Shown here piece by piece: positions 22,521 through 36,148 of a stretch of 64,000 nt of DNA (its first letter is position 1; every line of letters begins with the position of its first letter). The DNA lies in assembly GCA_022592445.1 (NCBI GenBank), contig JABYQR010000055.1, positions 1-64,000 of the forward strand, written 5' to 3'. A model generated the notes under the pieces. That model saw only the letters and a list, made by a program, of their open reading frames with translations, was not told the origin of the DNA and made no database searches. Both the position numbers and the translations under genes were made by a program. This stretch comes from Cytidiella melzeri. Its lineage: Eukaryota; Basidiomycota; Agaricomycetes; Polyporales; Irpicaceae.

Positions 22521-25500
22521 CATTCAGATGAAAAACTCACAAAGCTACATCGGTATGAGCGACTCTTTTCTGAGCTGACCTATTTACTGGAATATCCCCT
22601 TCACTCCATGGAATGCTTCCGCTTCCGCTAACCGCCCATACAACCCGCCAATCTCAAAATCAAATTCGCCTTCAAATTCGGTCTTCCAAATCCCGTCATC
22701 ACAATCCCAAATCCCATCCAGGGCCTGAAAAACCTCTGCACGATTACGCAGTGTAACTAACTAACATTTGTGTATCGAGTACGTACGAACAACATACCCT
22801 CACGTCTCTAAACCCAAAGGAAAATTGATTGTTTTATCCGTGTCGCCGACTTTTATCCTTTTGCGTGACCCCTGCCATGTGTCTCGTTGCAATCATATTG
22901 GTCATCGTCCATGTGTGTCTTCCGAGGCCTAGAATTATTAGACGAAAGATAGTGTTTTTGGTATGGAGGGTGGGCGGGTGTAGTTGCTGTACTGTTGTAC
23001 CCTAGAAACTGTCAAACATATCATCCACGCGAAGAGGTGTCAACCTCAGAATCAACAATTCGCTTGCTTTGAGCTCTATGGCTTCCGTGTGTAGCATTCA
23101 TAAATGCTACCTGTCCGTTCAACGTACTTTGAACCAACTTACTAGGACCTTCAGGGATCTCAACAAAAAATGTCTTACCAGGCTATACATGCTTAACCCA
23201 AACAGCTTCAACCCTGCATACCAATCACGACTATGCTCACTTGACAGAGACCCAGCCTAATCTTATAATATTTGCCACCGCCGACGTCCACCGCTGCCAG
23301 ACATTTCAATCATCATATCGAATGGAAGCTAGCAAGGAGACTGCACCAGTTTTGCAGTACGCGGCGGCGGTGCTCCACTACGCCTAGTACGAGCCGACAA
23401 GAAGAACCATTTACGCATTGAAAAGTCTGTTGCAACAGGACTCAACTTATGTTCTCCGCATGCGAATGTACGAACAGTTTGTACATGCAAGTTGCAAATG
23501 AAAAAAAACTTGTATGCTCACCTTACTACGCGGTACGTCTACGTCTATAGACTTCCTTGTAGAGTCGAGACTTACTTTGAAGGCGCATGACGACGCATAG
23601 TTTCCACGGCGGAGGTAAGGTTAAAGAAACAAAGTGCCAGACAATCGTGTCTCACCTTCATATGCGCCACCCTCCCTCGACCGTAGATTTCGCACGTCGA
23701 TTCAAAAGTTTCGCTCTCATCCACGCGAGGCCGGTCCGACACACCACCAACGTTCCAACACCAGTTAGTTCATACACAGGATAAGCCTGCTATGCTTATA
23801 CCAAGAAATATCTTGAGCTGTAGAAAAGTAAGAGAACGGTAACAAGCAGATGAAAAAGAGAAAGACCGGACAGTAGTATACGTTCGTTTTTAGGCTTTCT
23901 GACATCTCCGCGGATTTTGACCGTTGTGCTTTTTAGCTTGCCGTAGCGCCACCAACGCTTCGCAACGAGGAAATCAAAAGAGTCTGGGCCTTTCTTCCTT
24001 CCTGTGTGGGCTTGAGAGGACAAAACTACTAGTGCGAGCGTCATACTTCTTGGTGTGATCGAGGGTGCGTTGTGTGTTTCCTACCGTGACCGCCGTGGCT
24101 TGCTAGCTCTTCGATGCGTCATTTATTGTTGAGGCCTAGGTAAGACACACCTACACACAAAAAATTGCATGAAGACCTTCAAGCAAAGTGTGTTCGCGAG
24201 AGCACCATCAACCTGAGAGAAAAACCATGTTTGTTGAGGATTAATACTGCAAGCAGCAACAAAAAAAGTAAGGTATGTAGCTCAACTCGTGAAATACCAT
24301 TCAAAACTTTTTTTCTGCAGGACGCAGTACGCTGTGGTTTGGCGGCGGCGTCACCAGGTGAAAGCCGGTGAAAGTCGCAAGCTGATTGGCAAGAACATGT
24401 CTGACTTACTAAATTTATTGATTTTACCCCCCTCTGCTAAGCCTAAACGGCGCTCTTTGTTTGACATACATATCCTCAATAATGGAAAACGGTCTCGACT
24501 CACCGTCGTTGACTACGCTTATTCCGTCGGCATGCAGAAGGAGGTGAGGGCCTTCCACGTCATGTGGCGGGCGGATGACCCGACTATCCTTGGTCTATGT
24601 CGTTGGGCGATTTTGATTTCATCTTTTTTGGGGTTCGGCGTAACCGAATCAAGAAAAAGCGACGGAGGGTTTTGAAATTGTGCATTTGGGGGCCCTACTC
24701 TAGGACCGTCGTCGGGATGGTACTTAATGTTTATGATGCAAGGCACTGCTTGTTTCGATTAGCATCGGTAGTGCATGATCCAAGTAGGTGCGCAAACTGG
24801 ATACTGATGATTCTAAGCCAATACGGAAAGAGCGCGGTTTGGGAAGAGGAGGGGACATGTCTGTCTGTTGTGCGACGTCAGTCTCCGAGCTGCGTAGTAC
24901 TTTTAAAAAAGAGAGAAGGACAGAACTCACCGAAGGATTTGGAGCTGAGTTCAAGGGTGCTCGAATTGCATCTGTGTCGGTGCTGTGGCCGCCAGCACTA
25001 GGGCCTAGGCCATCGTCATACGCAAACGAGATGTAACGTGAATAAAACAAAACCCCCACTTGACCAGGAACACAACCTCACCTGTAACATAAAAATTAAG
25101 CTTTCTTCCGAGGTTTTTTTTTGGTCTCTCCCTTCAGACCTCATTGCGTCACTTCCAAGTCAAAAATCTGACAATCCCTGCATATGACCCCAGAAAAATC
25201 CTAGAGTCAAGACGAAAGAAGAATCAAAGCAGAAGAAATTACTTGCCGTTGAACACTTTCCCCTCCTACGCGTTATCGTCAAACAACCCCAAATGCGAGC
25301 GACGGCGGGAGAGAGGGAGGAAGGGGGCGGGCGGGCGGACAAACCACGGACAAACTCTTCCCCGGAACAGGCACGCCGCCGCCCCCTGGCGCAATCTGGC
25401 GTTGGATTTGCCTATTTCCGAGATCAAAGACCCCGTCAGACGCCTAAAATATTCTGAGATCGGTCGAGAACGGCAATCTGGGGAGGGGTTTTTTTTGTGT

Positions 25501-26122
25501 ATTTTATTTTTTTAGTCGACTTCTTTTTTTCTTTCAGCCAATCACGTACACGTGTGTCCGGTAACCTAATTGCGAAAGGGGAAAGCCCCTCCCTTACCGT
25601 CGTTTGCTGCTGTGTGTGTGGGGTTTTGCTTACACAGTGTAAGCGATCCAATCCTGATCCTGCTTCTGCGCAACTGGTACCCGAAAATGAAAAAAAAAAA
25701 AATGCAACAGCCGAACCCAAAGTTGTGTTCTGCGGTGGATTTTCCTTTCGGTAAGAAAAAGCAGACGCGAGGAAGTATGTATTTTAGATGCCCGGGGAGG
25801 GGATGGTATGGAAGCGTACAATCTTCTATGTAGGCGAGGACGTAATCACACTTCGAGGTAAGCTTGTCGCAGAGCTAACTTACTCTCCTCCGAGGCAGCA
25901 CTACTCCCTACCCCCCTCACAGGCCCAAGAGCTGCTCCCAGTGGTGGCGTGCCTCACACGCATACTTTACGGTGGTTAGCATTCCAAACGCGGATGACGG
26001 TAAGCTCAGTGTAGAGCAGCACTACTGGCAGTACTACTGACATTCACCGTTACAGTAACGGCAATGCTCTGTCTCTATCTCGTAACCGCTGCCACACCCA
26101 CCCTCGTGATCGGGTATGCAGG

Positions 26123-26190
26123 TACGTACATATGGACGGGTGGGACACTCTGAACCCCGACCAGGCAGAGAGGCCGTCCATATGTACGTA
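26123..26190. repeat. 17-bp perfect inverted repeat
   Basis: TACGTACATATGGACGG at 26123-26139 returns as its exact reverse complement at 26174-26190, separated by 34 bases. It could form a cruciform or RNA hairpin, or be the ends of a very small element. No target-site duplication is obvious. Confidence 0.85.
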
Positions 26191-29100
26191 TCGTCACCTC
26201 TCTCTCGCGCGCGCGGCATACCGTAAAATGTGCTCGCTTGCCATGGAAATGACGCTTGGTCCCAACAACGTGAAATAACGCACCCGAGTAAAAGACTCTA
26301 CATAGCTTACTCAGCTCACTGTGGATGAATAGCAATCAGAACATAACTTATAACCTTGGGCGAGGCGCGACATTGCATTATAGCAAGAGGTAACGACTGT
26401 ACTACCGTGGCGCCTCGCCAGGAGATGAAGACGCGAACCTGGACGTTGCCGGAAATCGCTCGGAGGAACAGCTAAGTTGATGTGTATTCCTGTCCGTCCA
26501 ACTGTCGCACGGAGACAGCTGCTACACGGAGACGACTCGTACTTACCCCCCTTTACTGCAAGAATGGATTCAGAAACATCAATGACGTGGTTGTCGAGGT
26601 AGCATACCCCAGTGTGGGGTAAAAGTATTCGACGTCAGGATTGCCCCTGCTCGAGGATCACGAAGAGAATGTCCCGACGACGCAGGTATACGTACGTACG
26701 TACACCATCACTCCGGCGGTATGATTGAACTCTTATTTGTATTTCTTGACAGCGGGGTTCTGCGAATGTCGGCCATGGTCAGTCGGACGCTGATAGCAGC
26801 ACTGCATAGTAGCTGACCCCGCGTTTTGCGTAGTGTTCATTATGCCTTCACCTCCTCCGAGCCGTATGAGCGCTGCGGTGGAATGGTCAGCGCGGGGGGA
26901 CTCGAGTAAAACTGTCCATGGAGGATTTGACTAATGTTTGATTTGCAGGGACGCAGTCAACCTTGTACAGTCTTGCGCCCTCTGATAAGGTATGTACCAT
27001 GTAACGCTAGATCTCGAAAGGATAGTCAATAATGACGAAATTAGGTTTCGTTCACATCACAGTCCTGCACACCAACAAAAAAAAAACCATAAGGGCAAAG
27101 CGGCATTTTCCACCAGTGCTCCGTAACGAGAACGAGGAGATTGTTTTCTGCTGTGCCAGCACGAGTAGCACTAGCGTTTAGGGGTGAGCTCGAATGAGCT
27201 TGAACCTGAAAGCTGTGTGATCAAGGTCCGAGAAAGGGGGGGAGTAGTGAAACTACGCGTGCACAGCTCTCTACCTGGATCGATTAGATGTTCGTACATG
27301 TTCACGGTACATCTCGCCGTTACTTACCGTGCGTTGTGCCTTCCGTCTTTGCATCCTCATTGGAGGTTCCTCGGAGATGCCAACGATTATCGTCCCCCCC
27401 CCCCTGCCTACCATACAGTACGCCGGCGAACCGAGCCCCAAGTCGTTTGGCTTGTGCATACATGTAATCAGGTTGAATCTGACGTATCGATGGTCTCTTC
27501 CTGGGTACGACGAGCATGGCGAGACTTCGTCGTACAATCGAGTTCTCTAGACCAAGAAGGAAGAAGAAAGATCGATTGCACAGATCCCGAAGCTTCTTTC
27601 AGTTGGACGTGAAGAGAGCGTACATATGTATGTTGTTTTGTTCTGTTCGGTCGTTTCGCGCCTGGGATCCGAACTTGAAAAGAACAAGAAAGAAAGAAAG
27701 TGACAGCGAGACAAGTACTGTTCGTGGATGAAGGAGATCGTCGGCTCACCATCGTGCAAACATCTCGGCTCTCGGATCCTGCTCGAGATCGTCCGAAAAC
27801 TACTTACATCGCACAAAAAGAAACGAAAAGCAAAGAGAAAAGAGAAAGACGAGGCTTTAACCTGCAGCTACGACCTTCACCATACACGTGAACGGATCAT
27901 TCAAGCACTTGACAAGAACACACAAAACACAGTTGGCCGGGTTCTATATCGATCCCCATCTAAACCAGGTGAGTAAAGTGGCACACCTGCTCGTCGCGCA
28001 TCACTGGTCCGTACCTCCTTCCGTTCTGAAGCACAATCCGAGGTTTCGCGTGGTTATCGCCGAAGGGAATGCGAAAGCGAGATGGGACTGGATGCATGAC
28101 GCAGTGAAGGGAATCGGGAGGATGGACCCGACGTCACCACAACGGATTTTGTTGTGTGTTTTTTTTTAAAGGATATGTTCATCGGGTGGCGTTTGCGGGG
28201 AAAGCGGGGAGAAGCGGAAGCATCTTGTTTTGCTTTTTGGGAGATCGATCTTGGCTGTCTTTTCTTCAATTGGTCTCTTTTCTTCGCTTCAACGATTGCA
28301 TCTCAAGTGAGCACAAAAAAAGCGGGGAAGTAAGTTAGCAGAAGTTGTTTTGTGGACGTAAGGTTAGCGTGTCACAGTCAGGATTGTTCACAAAATGTGG
28401 GGAACGATTGACAGGTTTTTGATCATGACAGGTTGTCGTTCATCGACGCGATTTTGAACTTCAAAGCTGGAATGGATCTCAAGAAGCCTCGACCCTGTGA
28501 AGAAAACTTCACGTGCAAAGTTATTGTTCAATGCCAATGACGTTCAACAAAACATCCAAGCGTTCCTGGGAGCAACAATTGACAGACTGCGCGTAAGCAT
28601 CCGACGCAACCATGTCCAAACTCTTCCTAGCCTAACACGCATCCACTACCGCCGACGGAAATGACTGACTATGTAACACACTATACTCGCACTTTGCCCG
28701 GGTTTGTTCTCGCAAAGAGAGACGTCTCTTTGTTGTCTTCTTACACGTCAACAAGCGTCTTTAGCTAGTAGGTTCTACTTGGCGAGATGAAAAAATGAAC
28801 GTTGTTCTTTTTCCAACTATAGTGACCCAAACCAAACGTGAATGAAGGGATAGATAGATAGGTACTTATCTCATATGCCACTGACACGACACTAGGAGAC
28901 TAAAGGCACACCCAATACCCGAGACAAACGAACGTGAGTTATCAGCGTATGACGTTCCTTGGAAGCTTTATGAGGCTCGTCACCTTGAAGGGGTTATCAT
29001 CCCAGGGTTGCAGCGGTCAAGTCACGATCAACGCGGCACGTCTCATATCCATATCACCCGTGTATCGTCGTTTAGTGCTTAGTGCTGTAGGGACATCGAC

Positions 29101-29720
29101 TCCTCCTCCTCCTCGGAGGTCTAGGGCCGGATGAAGTTCTGTATACATACTGCACAGAAGAGAACGTTCTTTTCCTGTACAAAGAATGTAACCACTGCAC
29201 TGATTGAAGCCAATACACACCTAACCCTGCAAGAGCTTCCTGACTGCGACTCTACCTCAGTCTTGCGATACATCCTAGTCACCAGGTAAAGGTCTTTGGT
29301 GCTTCTGGTAGGTACGCCTGCACCGCACTTTCACGTCAGAGAAGAAGAAAAAAGAAAAAAGAAAAAGTGAGAGAAGCCTTTGACGTGGTAAGGTCGAGTT
29401 TTGAGTTTGTAGCAGAGCTCGGGCTAGGCAGAGTCGAGGGCGTTGAACTGCTCTTCGTATCAGTTTCGATGATGCGTGCCGTAGATGATGTACCTGGCAC
29501 TTGGCAACTTTGCGACGCACATCATCGACACAGCAAAAGGCGGTACTGTGCTCCGCCGGTGTGACGAAAGAGACCGAAGAGGGGAAAAAGGGCGAAAGTA
29601 GGGTAGCCAGGGGCGTTGCCTCGACGCGAACGCTAGCACGCTTTTTTCTTTCTTTCGGTGACCTGCGAGACTAGTACATATCAGAGAGAAAGTGTAAAAA
29701 TGTCCCCCAAGTAGTTCCTG

Positions 29721-29744
29721 GACGACCCGTGTACACGGGTGGTC
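29721..29744. repeat. Near-perfect 24-bp palindrome
   Basis: The core ACCCGTGTACACGGGT (29725-29740) is a perfect 16-bp palindrome, flanked by one mismatch and then GAC/GTC. Its two-fold symmetry suits a dimeric DNA-binding protein such as a zinc-cluster regulator, which is an inference. Confidence 0.7.
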
Positions 29745-30797
29745 AACTTACCCTGTTCCCCCTCCTCCTCTAGAAAGGAAAAAGAAGGAGAACACCCGCA
29801 TGAGGTGTGTAAGGAAATGGTACAGCCGTTCACGTCTGTAATACGAACATTGTCCGAATGGACAAAGACCACCACCGCGATCTCCGCTGTCCGGTGTCTG
29901 GTTATGGTCGTTGCTATCGTTGCATGATAATCAACTCACAATCCTATATAAAGATAGATCAGCGAGAGACCAGAACTGTAGACATGCACGGTACGCACCT
30001 CCGATGCGATGCGCCCAAAATGTTCATGCGTATGTCTTCATGTCCGTGTCCGCCGAGCCTGCCGTACCACGGATCCGGAGCGTAACAGAGTGATCTAGAC
30101 GAGCACAATTTCCTCGTCGTCAATTTTTGCGATATGATACCACCAAATGTCAGTGTGGTGATGGGTTAGGTTATAGTCTGCAGCGCAGGCGATGACACCC
30201 AAACTGACACAACGGGATACCCGGGGAGTGTGAGCGACGACGGACATCTGCGAACGCCACACATGCGCAGCTGGGTTTTTCTTCTGTGGTTCTCGAACAC
30301 AGGTTAGGAAAGTTTTTGTGTTGTACGTAGAGTCATCTCCTCCCTTGTTTCGCGCAAAGAGAAAACGTTTTTTTTTGGTTTGATGTCGGATCTGGAGGAC
30401 ACAGCGTTGGCTGCGTCTGATTAAACACGCTGGCAGCTGTGTGTTTGGGACTTGCTCAGTCAATCGGCGCCCTCGCTCGAGGCGGGGAGTAGGCGTCATG
30501 CTAACTTGTAACGACCAACGATGCACGGATAGGCGGGTGAGATGTCGGTGGTGGGGTAGGGCAGGGTCCGTCACAGATCCTTCTCGGAGAGCCGGGAGAC
30601 ACTGTTTGGTAGTACTGACCGCAAGAGGATCTACACGGGTTGTACAGCGTCGGTGTTCGAACGTTCATCATCCAACACGACGGATCACAACGTGGGGTTC
30701 GGCGTATGTGATGGATAAGCTCGATCCGACTGAGGAGCTAGGATAGCACCCCCTTGTCCTAGTGTGAGTTGTATCAGATGCGATAACTTTCCCCCAG

Positions 30798-30843
30798 GGA
30801 TAAGTGTACTTACCTTGTTAACTGCTCCCAGAACAACTTATCC
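30798..30843. promoter_or_regulatory. Inverted pair of GATAAG sites
   Basis: GGATAAGT at 30798-30805 faces ACTTATCC at 30836-30843. GATAAG is the core site of fungal GATA factors. Similar facing pairs occur at 33743-33765 and 36149-36174. Confidence 0.45.
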
Positions 30844-31476
30844 GATCTACTCTAGGAAAGGAGGAGGGGAGGTGCGTTAGGAGGAGGATCTGCCGGTGAT
30901 CTTGTAAAGGGGATAACAAAGTTGTGAAACATGGGAGGTTCGTTGCGGTGACCCGTCACTGAACTCACACACACGCGCTTTGCCTAAAACTCCCAGGTGA
31001 GTGAGTAGTAACATACACCATCCGTGTGTTCGTGTTAGAGATCAAAAAAAAACCTCGTGTAGATCATCAGGCATCTTGCGGATCATGGGTGGGTGGGAGG
31101 CGAGGTTTTGTTGCACTTACTTGCGCTGTTTAGTTTAGATACCGTTGGCCCACGTACCCAAGAGCATAAATGTAGTAGTAATAGTAGTAGTTGTTGTTGT
31201 TGTCACGCACTCTTTGCAAAGTGCCCTTGACCCTCGAGACGTGTTTGAACCGGATGATTATCGATATCATGGTTTTCCTTTTGGGTAACAAGACGACACT
31301 GATCTCGACTGAGGTCGGTCTGGGTGCACGCACCTTGATTCCCCTGTTGTGTAAGAGGATAAAATCAGATGATTTGAAGCATCAAAACATCGTACGCAAA
31401 ATGGAGGAACGCGTGAACGGTAGGGTAAGAGGTGCAATAAATTACCCGTGCCTTGTGATTTTTGGATTCTATACGC

Positions 31477-31498
31477 GATGATGATGATGATGATGATG
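31477..31498. repeat. GAT trinucleotide microsatellite
   Basis: About seven GAT units in tandem lie in non-coding sequence. A mixed TAG/TTG run lies 270 bases upstream (31172-31203). Confidence 0.9.
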
Positions 31499-32354
31499 TG
31501 TAGACGTACCTTGTGGAGGTGGTGGCGAGACCCAGGTGTAGGTACCTGATCAACAAAGAATGATATTACTGTAAAATCGTGGCGCACAAGTGCGAATCAG
31601 CTAGGTTTGTTCACGACGCGGGAGTACTCGAGGTGGAGTAAACTTACAGTCAGTGTTCTGAGCCATCTGGTGCACGTACGCATATATGTGGGTTTGACGT
31701 AAAGAGGATGCGATCCTCTTTTGTGCTTTGGCTTGTGTGTCGTGATACGCCCAGGGTAAGTACATGACAAAGAAGAGCATCGGAGGACGTTCCGACAAGG
31801 CTTTGGAAGAGTGGGATCAGCGACAATCGACTGCTATTTTTTTGGGATGGTGAGGGGATACGTTGCTCATCAAACCCCGAGCACCGATGATCGTACAACG
31901 CTGTAGACCAACGTTGACTTGCCTCGCCTACCAGCCCATGCAACATCAGCTTAGTGGTTACGTACAGTGTACTCTCACCTGGAGGAATGAGACAAGAGTT
32001 ATCCAACTCGAGCGGATGCAATTGCGCACTAATCGTTGTTACATTTCTTTTTCTTCAATCGAGGATGGTGGTATGCACTGTGACGTCTGAGTGTGCAAAA
32101 CAGTCAGCGTTCGAAAAATATTATGAGAATGCCTTGCGGTACTGTTGACGTACAGTAGTAGACGTATATGAGCCGCTCCGAGCTGCACACGCCGTCAGAG
32201 GCGTAATACAATGCATGTGTTTTGCCAGCTTCCCGTAAAGAATTTGGCGCAGTGGTGTAACGTGAACGTGAATGTGGAAGTCGACCAACTGGGCGATGTC
32301 TGTCAAGTCATGATGAGGTCACTGCCTAGACTAAGAAGCGCGCGTAGACAATCC

Positions 32355-32660
32355 TCTTCGCACAACCACCACGACCGAATGAAGGCCCGTGCCCAACAGG
32401 GTGAATTGCGTTCTAGCTAGCTGTAACAGCTTTTGGTATGAAAAGCTGGGACGACCAGCTTGAGACTTCTACGGTTCAAACACACCATGACTCAGAATAT
32501 CGCGCTGTCGCCGATTCTTCTTCTTCCTCTTGCCACAACCACTGCGACCGAACGGAAGGTGCCACAAAGTCGAGTTGCACTACTCAAGCTGGTTGTAGAG
32601 CTTGCTGTATGTAAAGCTGTTACAACCAGCTTGAGCCTTACGCGGTTCAGATTCACCTGA
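32355..32660. repeat. Tandem pair of related hairpin modules, about 172-bp period
   Basis: Two diverged copies lie head to tail. Shared blocks include CACAACCA-CGACCGAA (32361 and 32534), ACCAGCTTGAG (32454 and 32625) and a C(T/G)ACGCGGTTCA-like block. Copy 2 contains CTCAAGCTGGTTGTA (32583-32597) and its exact reverse complement at 32621-32635, plus an inner AGCTT/AAGCT stem. Copy 1 keeps a tight inner stem, CAGCTTTT with AAAAGCTG, around a 6-nt loop (32427-32448). It could be a small-RNA precursor or the remnant of a small inverted-repeat element. Confidence 0.7.
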
Positions 32661-33742
32661 CCGGCGACCGGTCATCCAAATTCACGATGACGCGCGATCC
32701 ATAAAAATTAGCGAAGATTCCACGCTTGCTGGAACTTATCATGCAGGAGTACGTAGAACATGCCGGAAATTTACATGTTCTGGATCACGCTCCGAAAACA
32801 TCGCAGGCTATGAGTCCCGATATACGGTCTCAAATACTTCTCACCCCCTCATTGTTTGTCCACTTTAACTTTTACGTCTTCTACTACATATGCATACTAA
32901 CAGAGACCGCAGATAAGGGCTAAAGAATGCGTTCAAGTCCCAACACAACGGCACCGAGATAACTCTGAAGTCTAAAATTTCTGCCCTTCGGTGAGTTGTC
33001 GCATCAGACCCCTTGAGCCTTGTTAATTAGTTTCAGGCTGCTCACTCGGATATTCGCACACGTTCGTTTACTGAACCTGCCTAGCTCCTCTTTCGGGATG
33101 GAGAACGTATTAGCCTACAGGGCTCAATGTCGACTTTTGGGTCTGACTTGATGGATTCGTCCACGGAAGTCTCCCGACGTTGCTATTGCCACCGTGTTAG
33201 GGACGCAGTGTCGCGAGGGAGTTTATTCCTTGAGAGGGTGTAGCTCGTGATTGGACGTGGGAGGTTGCGATGCTATAGGTCAGTTCATGCAAAGTCTAGA
33301 CTTGTGTCCTGCTGCTACATGCTCACGTCTTTTTCTGGGAATACATACGCGTGAAATGTCGAATGTCCAATCCCGTGCTTAGAATATGGGGTGGGATTTT
33401 GTCAATCAAGTTTTATTGGTTCCTCGATTCGTGTCGATTCAGACTATCACCTTCAAAAGCCAGCAGCCTACCTCAAATTTGCATGACGAGGTAATGGCGA
33501 TGCTGACCTGGCTAACGACATAGCATTACCACTATCGCGGTTTCCTGCGAAGGTGAAGCCTTGTGCTATCATCACGAAGAATTCCTTCCTAGAGGCGACT
33601 GAGTCTCACGTCATATGAGCCCATGAGAGAAAGGGTGGTTCACCATCAAGGTGCACACGTCTATCAGTTTTTTTCATTGTCCCCGCATCGTCGCAGGTAC
33701 GACGATTCTCCGCGTACGCTGCAGCCATTCAGTACGGCTAAC

Positions 33743-33765
33743 ACTTATCAACCCAGGGGATAAGT
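33743..33765. promoter_or_regulatory. Inverted pair of GATAAG sites, outward orientation
   Basis: ACTTATC at 33743-33749 and GGATAAGT at 33758-33765 face each other across 8 bases that include the CCCAGG context also seen near 30795. Confidence 0.45.
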
Positions 33766-33916
33766 ACATACTTGACTTATGCGTCTTGAAAATGAGATGA
33801 CATGCCTCGGACACAGTTGGGGGAACGAGTACCGTAAACCCGACTGTGCGTACCGTCATTACCGTGCGGGATATTATCGGGTCTCGCGTTTCTGGTGGCG
33901 AAATGTCATCTTGAAG

Positions 33917-33946
33917 CCGCAGCAGGACAAAGTTGTCCTGCTGTGG
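33917..33946. repeat. Tight hairpin, 14-bp stem with 2-nt centre
   Basis: CAGCAGGACAA (33920-33930) and TTGTCCTGCTG (33933-33943) are exact reverse complements separated only by AG. Flanking bases extend the stem to 14 bp with one G-T pair. Confidence 0.8.
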
Positions 33947-36148
33947 TATGTTCTACACAGGAGATCCCCCGCTGAGTTGTCCGCCTGAGCGACCAGCTGG
34001 CCGCTCATGTGGCAGCGCAGCAGATGTTTGCGGGATACATCCCGCGCGCGAACCACAATGTCGCGCATCGACCGTATTTGTGCACACACCCTCTCGCGAT
34101 TGAGTCTCTCGCAAATATGCTCATTCCTTTTCTTGGGTTTAGGTTTTGGCTTCCCGGAGTTGTTGATCGGGCGACCGTGACGGAGAGCCTGAGTTCGGTC
34201 TCTCATTTGAAAACCAAGACGACAAGAGCTCAACACACCTGCGTCGAAGGGGCCAGTCAGGAAGTATCCGCGAAGGACTGATACATAGAAGCCAGAGCTG
34301 CGTTATCTGGCGCGAGTAACCGGCGAACGCCGTGGCATCCCATTGGTGGCTTGGCTGGAATTGACTGACTGACGACGAGCGCGAATTTTTTCCATCCCTC
34401 CCGCCTTCGGAACTTCGAGCCGCGCTTGAACGAAACTTTTTTTTCGTGCAATTATTGTTCGATGCCGGACGGTCACACAACGTCAGCTATTTAGCCGAAG
34501 TTACGTGCGATGACTCTTCGCGCCTTTACCTCGCGTAAGTTATTGGAATCGAATGCACGGTTGTATACTTGGCGACTCATTTTTCTCGACATACTTTTTC
34601 AGGTGGATCGACCTCTGGGTTGCGGAGCGAAGTCCCCTGCCTGCGCAATAAGGTCAGTATCACATGTCTCGGTGCTGGTCTCCTCAATATCCTTGGGTAA
34701 GTACGGCAAAGGGCTTGATGGTTGTCCAGTACTTGGATGATGTCGTGGGTTTTCATGGCGGTACTTGTCTTTTTGCTCGGTACGGCTATGGAAAAGTAAC
34801 TAACTGGATATCCAAGTTATCCTCTCAACGGCACTGCTTTCTATGAAGGAAAAGCCCGTGTGTTTGCGGCGTATGCTTGAGCCGCAGCTTCCCTCTGTGC
34901 AACTTTAACTGGCTGTGCGGTCCGAAAAAACGTTCGCCGAGTCGTTCGAGAGCTAGTCGTATCGACCGCGCGAGTACAGCCAGCTACTCATTAAGCTTTC
35001 TAGTGAAACCAACGTGCACGCTTCGACGATAAGTGTGTTTGACATTGTCGTGTTTATGATAACGGTACGCGGCCCTACGGTAGATGCACACGCCGCTGAT
35101 GAACCTTTTCGTAGGTTTACAAAGACATCCACCTCAACCGCGGAAGCTAACCACACGTTGGGTGTTCCATACAGATAAGGCCTGGCCATCTTGAGCAACT
35201 CCCTAGGTCCGTCGGCCGTGTTGGTATCCCTGTGAGGGTGATCACCGCCAAAAATTTTGCTGCTGTGTGCTTCGTCAGGCCTTCAGGTCCGAAGTGCGCC
35301 GTGTTGCGTTACCCACTCAACTTTAGGTGGAGCATAACGCTTTCCGGTCTTCACGGACCAGGGCATCCATCCCCCGGCTAGTTCCGAAATGGTCATCTTA
35401 TGTGCGCTTGTGGGTCCAATTGGCTCGACGTCGGATGGTTGAACGCGTTGCGGTGGTCGTGGTCGGATTCTTTGTGGTACGCTCTTGGTTGTGCATATTT
35501 GTATATTCTAAACCAACGCTGCACTTTGTTGACTCCGCCTCTAGACTATTATTCAGGAGATACTCATTTCATTATCAAACATGTATCAACCTCGGTCCCA
35601 TTGCTTGCTGTAAAACAACTCCCGCCGCTCTCGTAAGGAACTCTCAATTGATGCGACTCCGGGAGAGATGTATGCACTGCTTGCATGCTCTCTGGTTCTG
35701 GGACATACTTATTCGAGGGGTTGTCATCGGCAGCTCACTGGGTGGCATTGATGCTCGTTAATCATGAACGGTACGGACTTGCCGAGCATGAATTCGTCAA
35801 AAGAGGGCAATGCAGGAAGGGTCTCGCTGCGTCCCTGACCGTTCCAGGGCCTCAGTCGCTGGAGAGCCGGTCGAATGATTGGCCACTTGAAGGCCGCGCT
35901 TACCACTAGCAAAACATTACATCGAAGTCGGTCACTTTGCCTAGACGAGCGACCAATCCTTGAAGAGTACCGTCTACCGCATCAAACAGGTAAAGCGAAT
36001 CTCAACCCTCTTTTTGACAATCGCAAAACACTAGTTGGGAGTTCTGGAAAAGCCCGCTCAAACACGTAAAGCAATGCAGGGATGCATACGTCCATGCATG
36101 CCATGCCGTACTGGCCTCTTCAAGTTCCTGAGCATGCAAGACTCCCTG

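Noticed and set aside
24289..24675. 128-codon plus-strand ORF in the gene-poor tract
   Set aside because: No family resemblance and no spliced partner exon was found, so chance could not be excluded.
31477..31498. Possible CRISPR or regulatory array
   Set aside because: It is a plain GAT microsatellite with no spacers.
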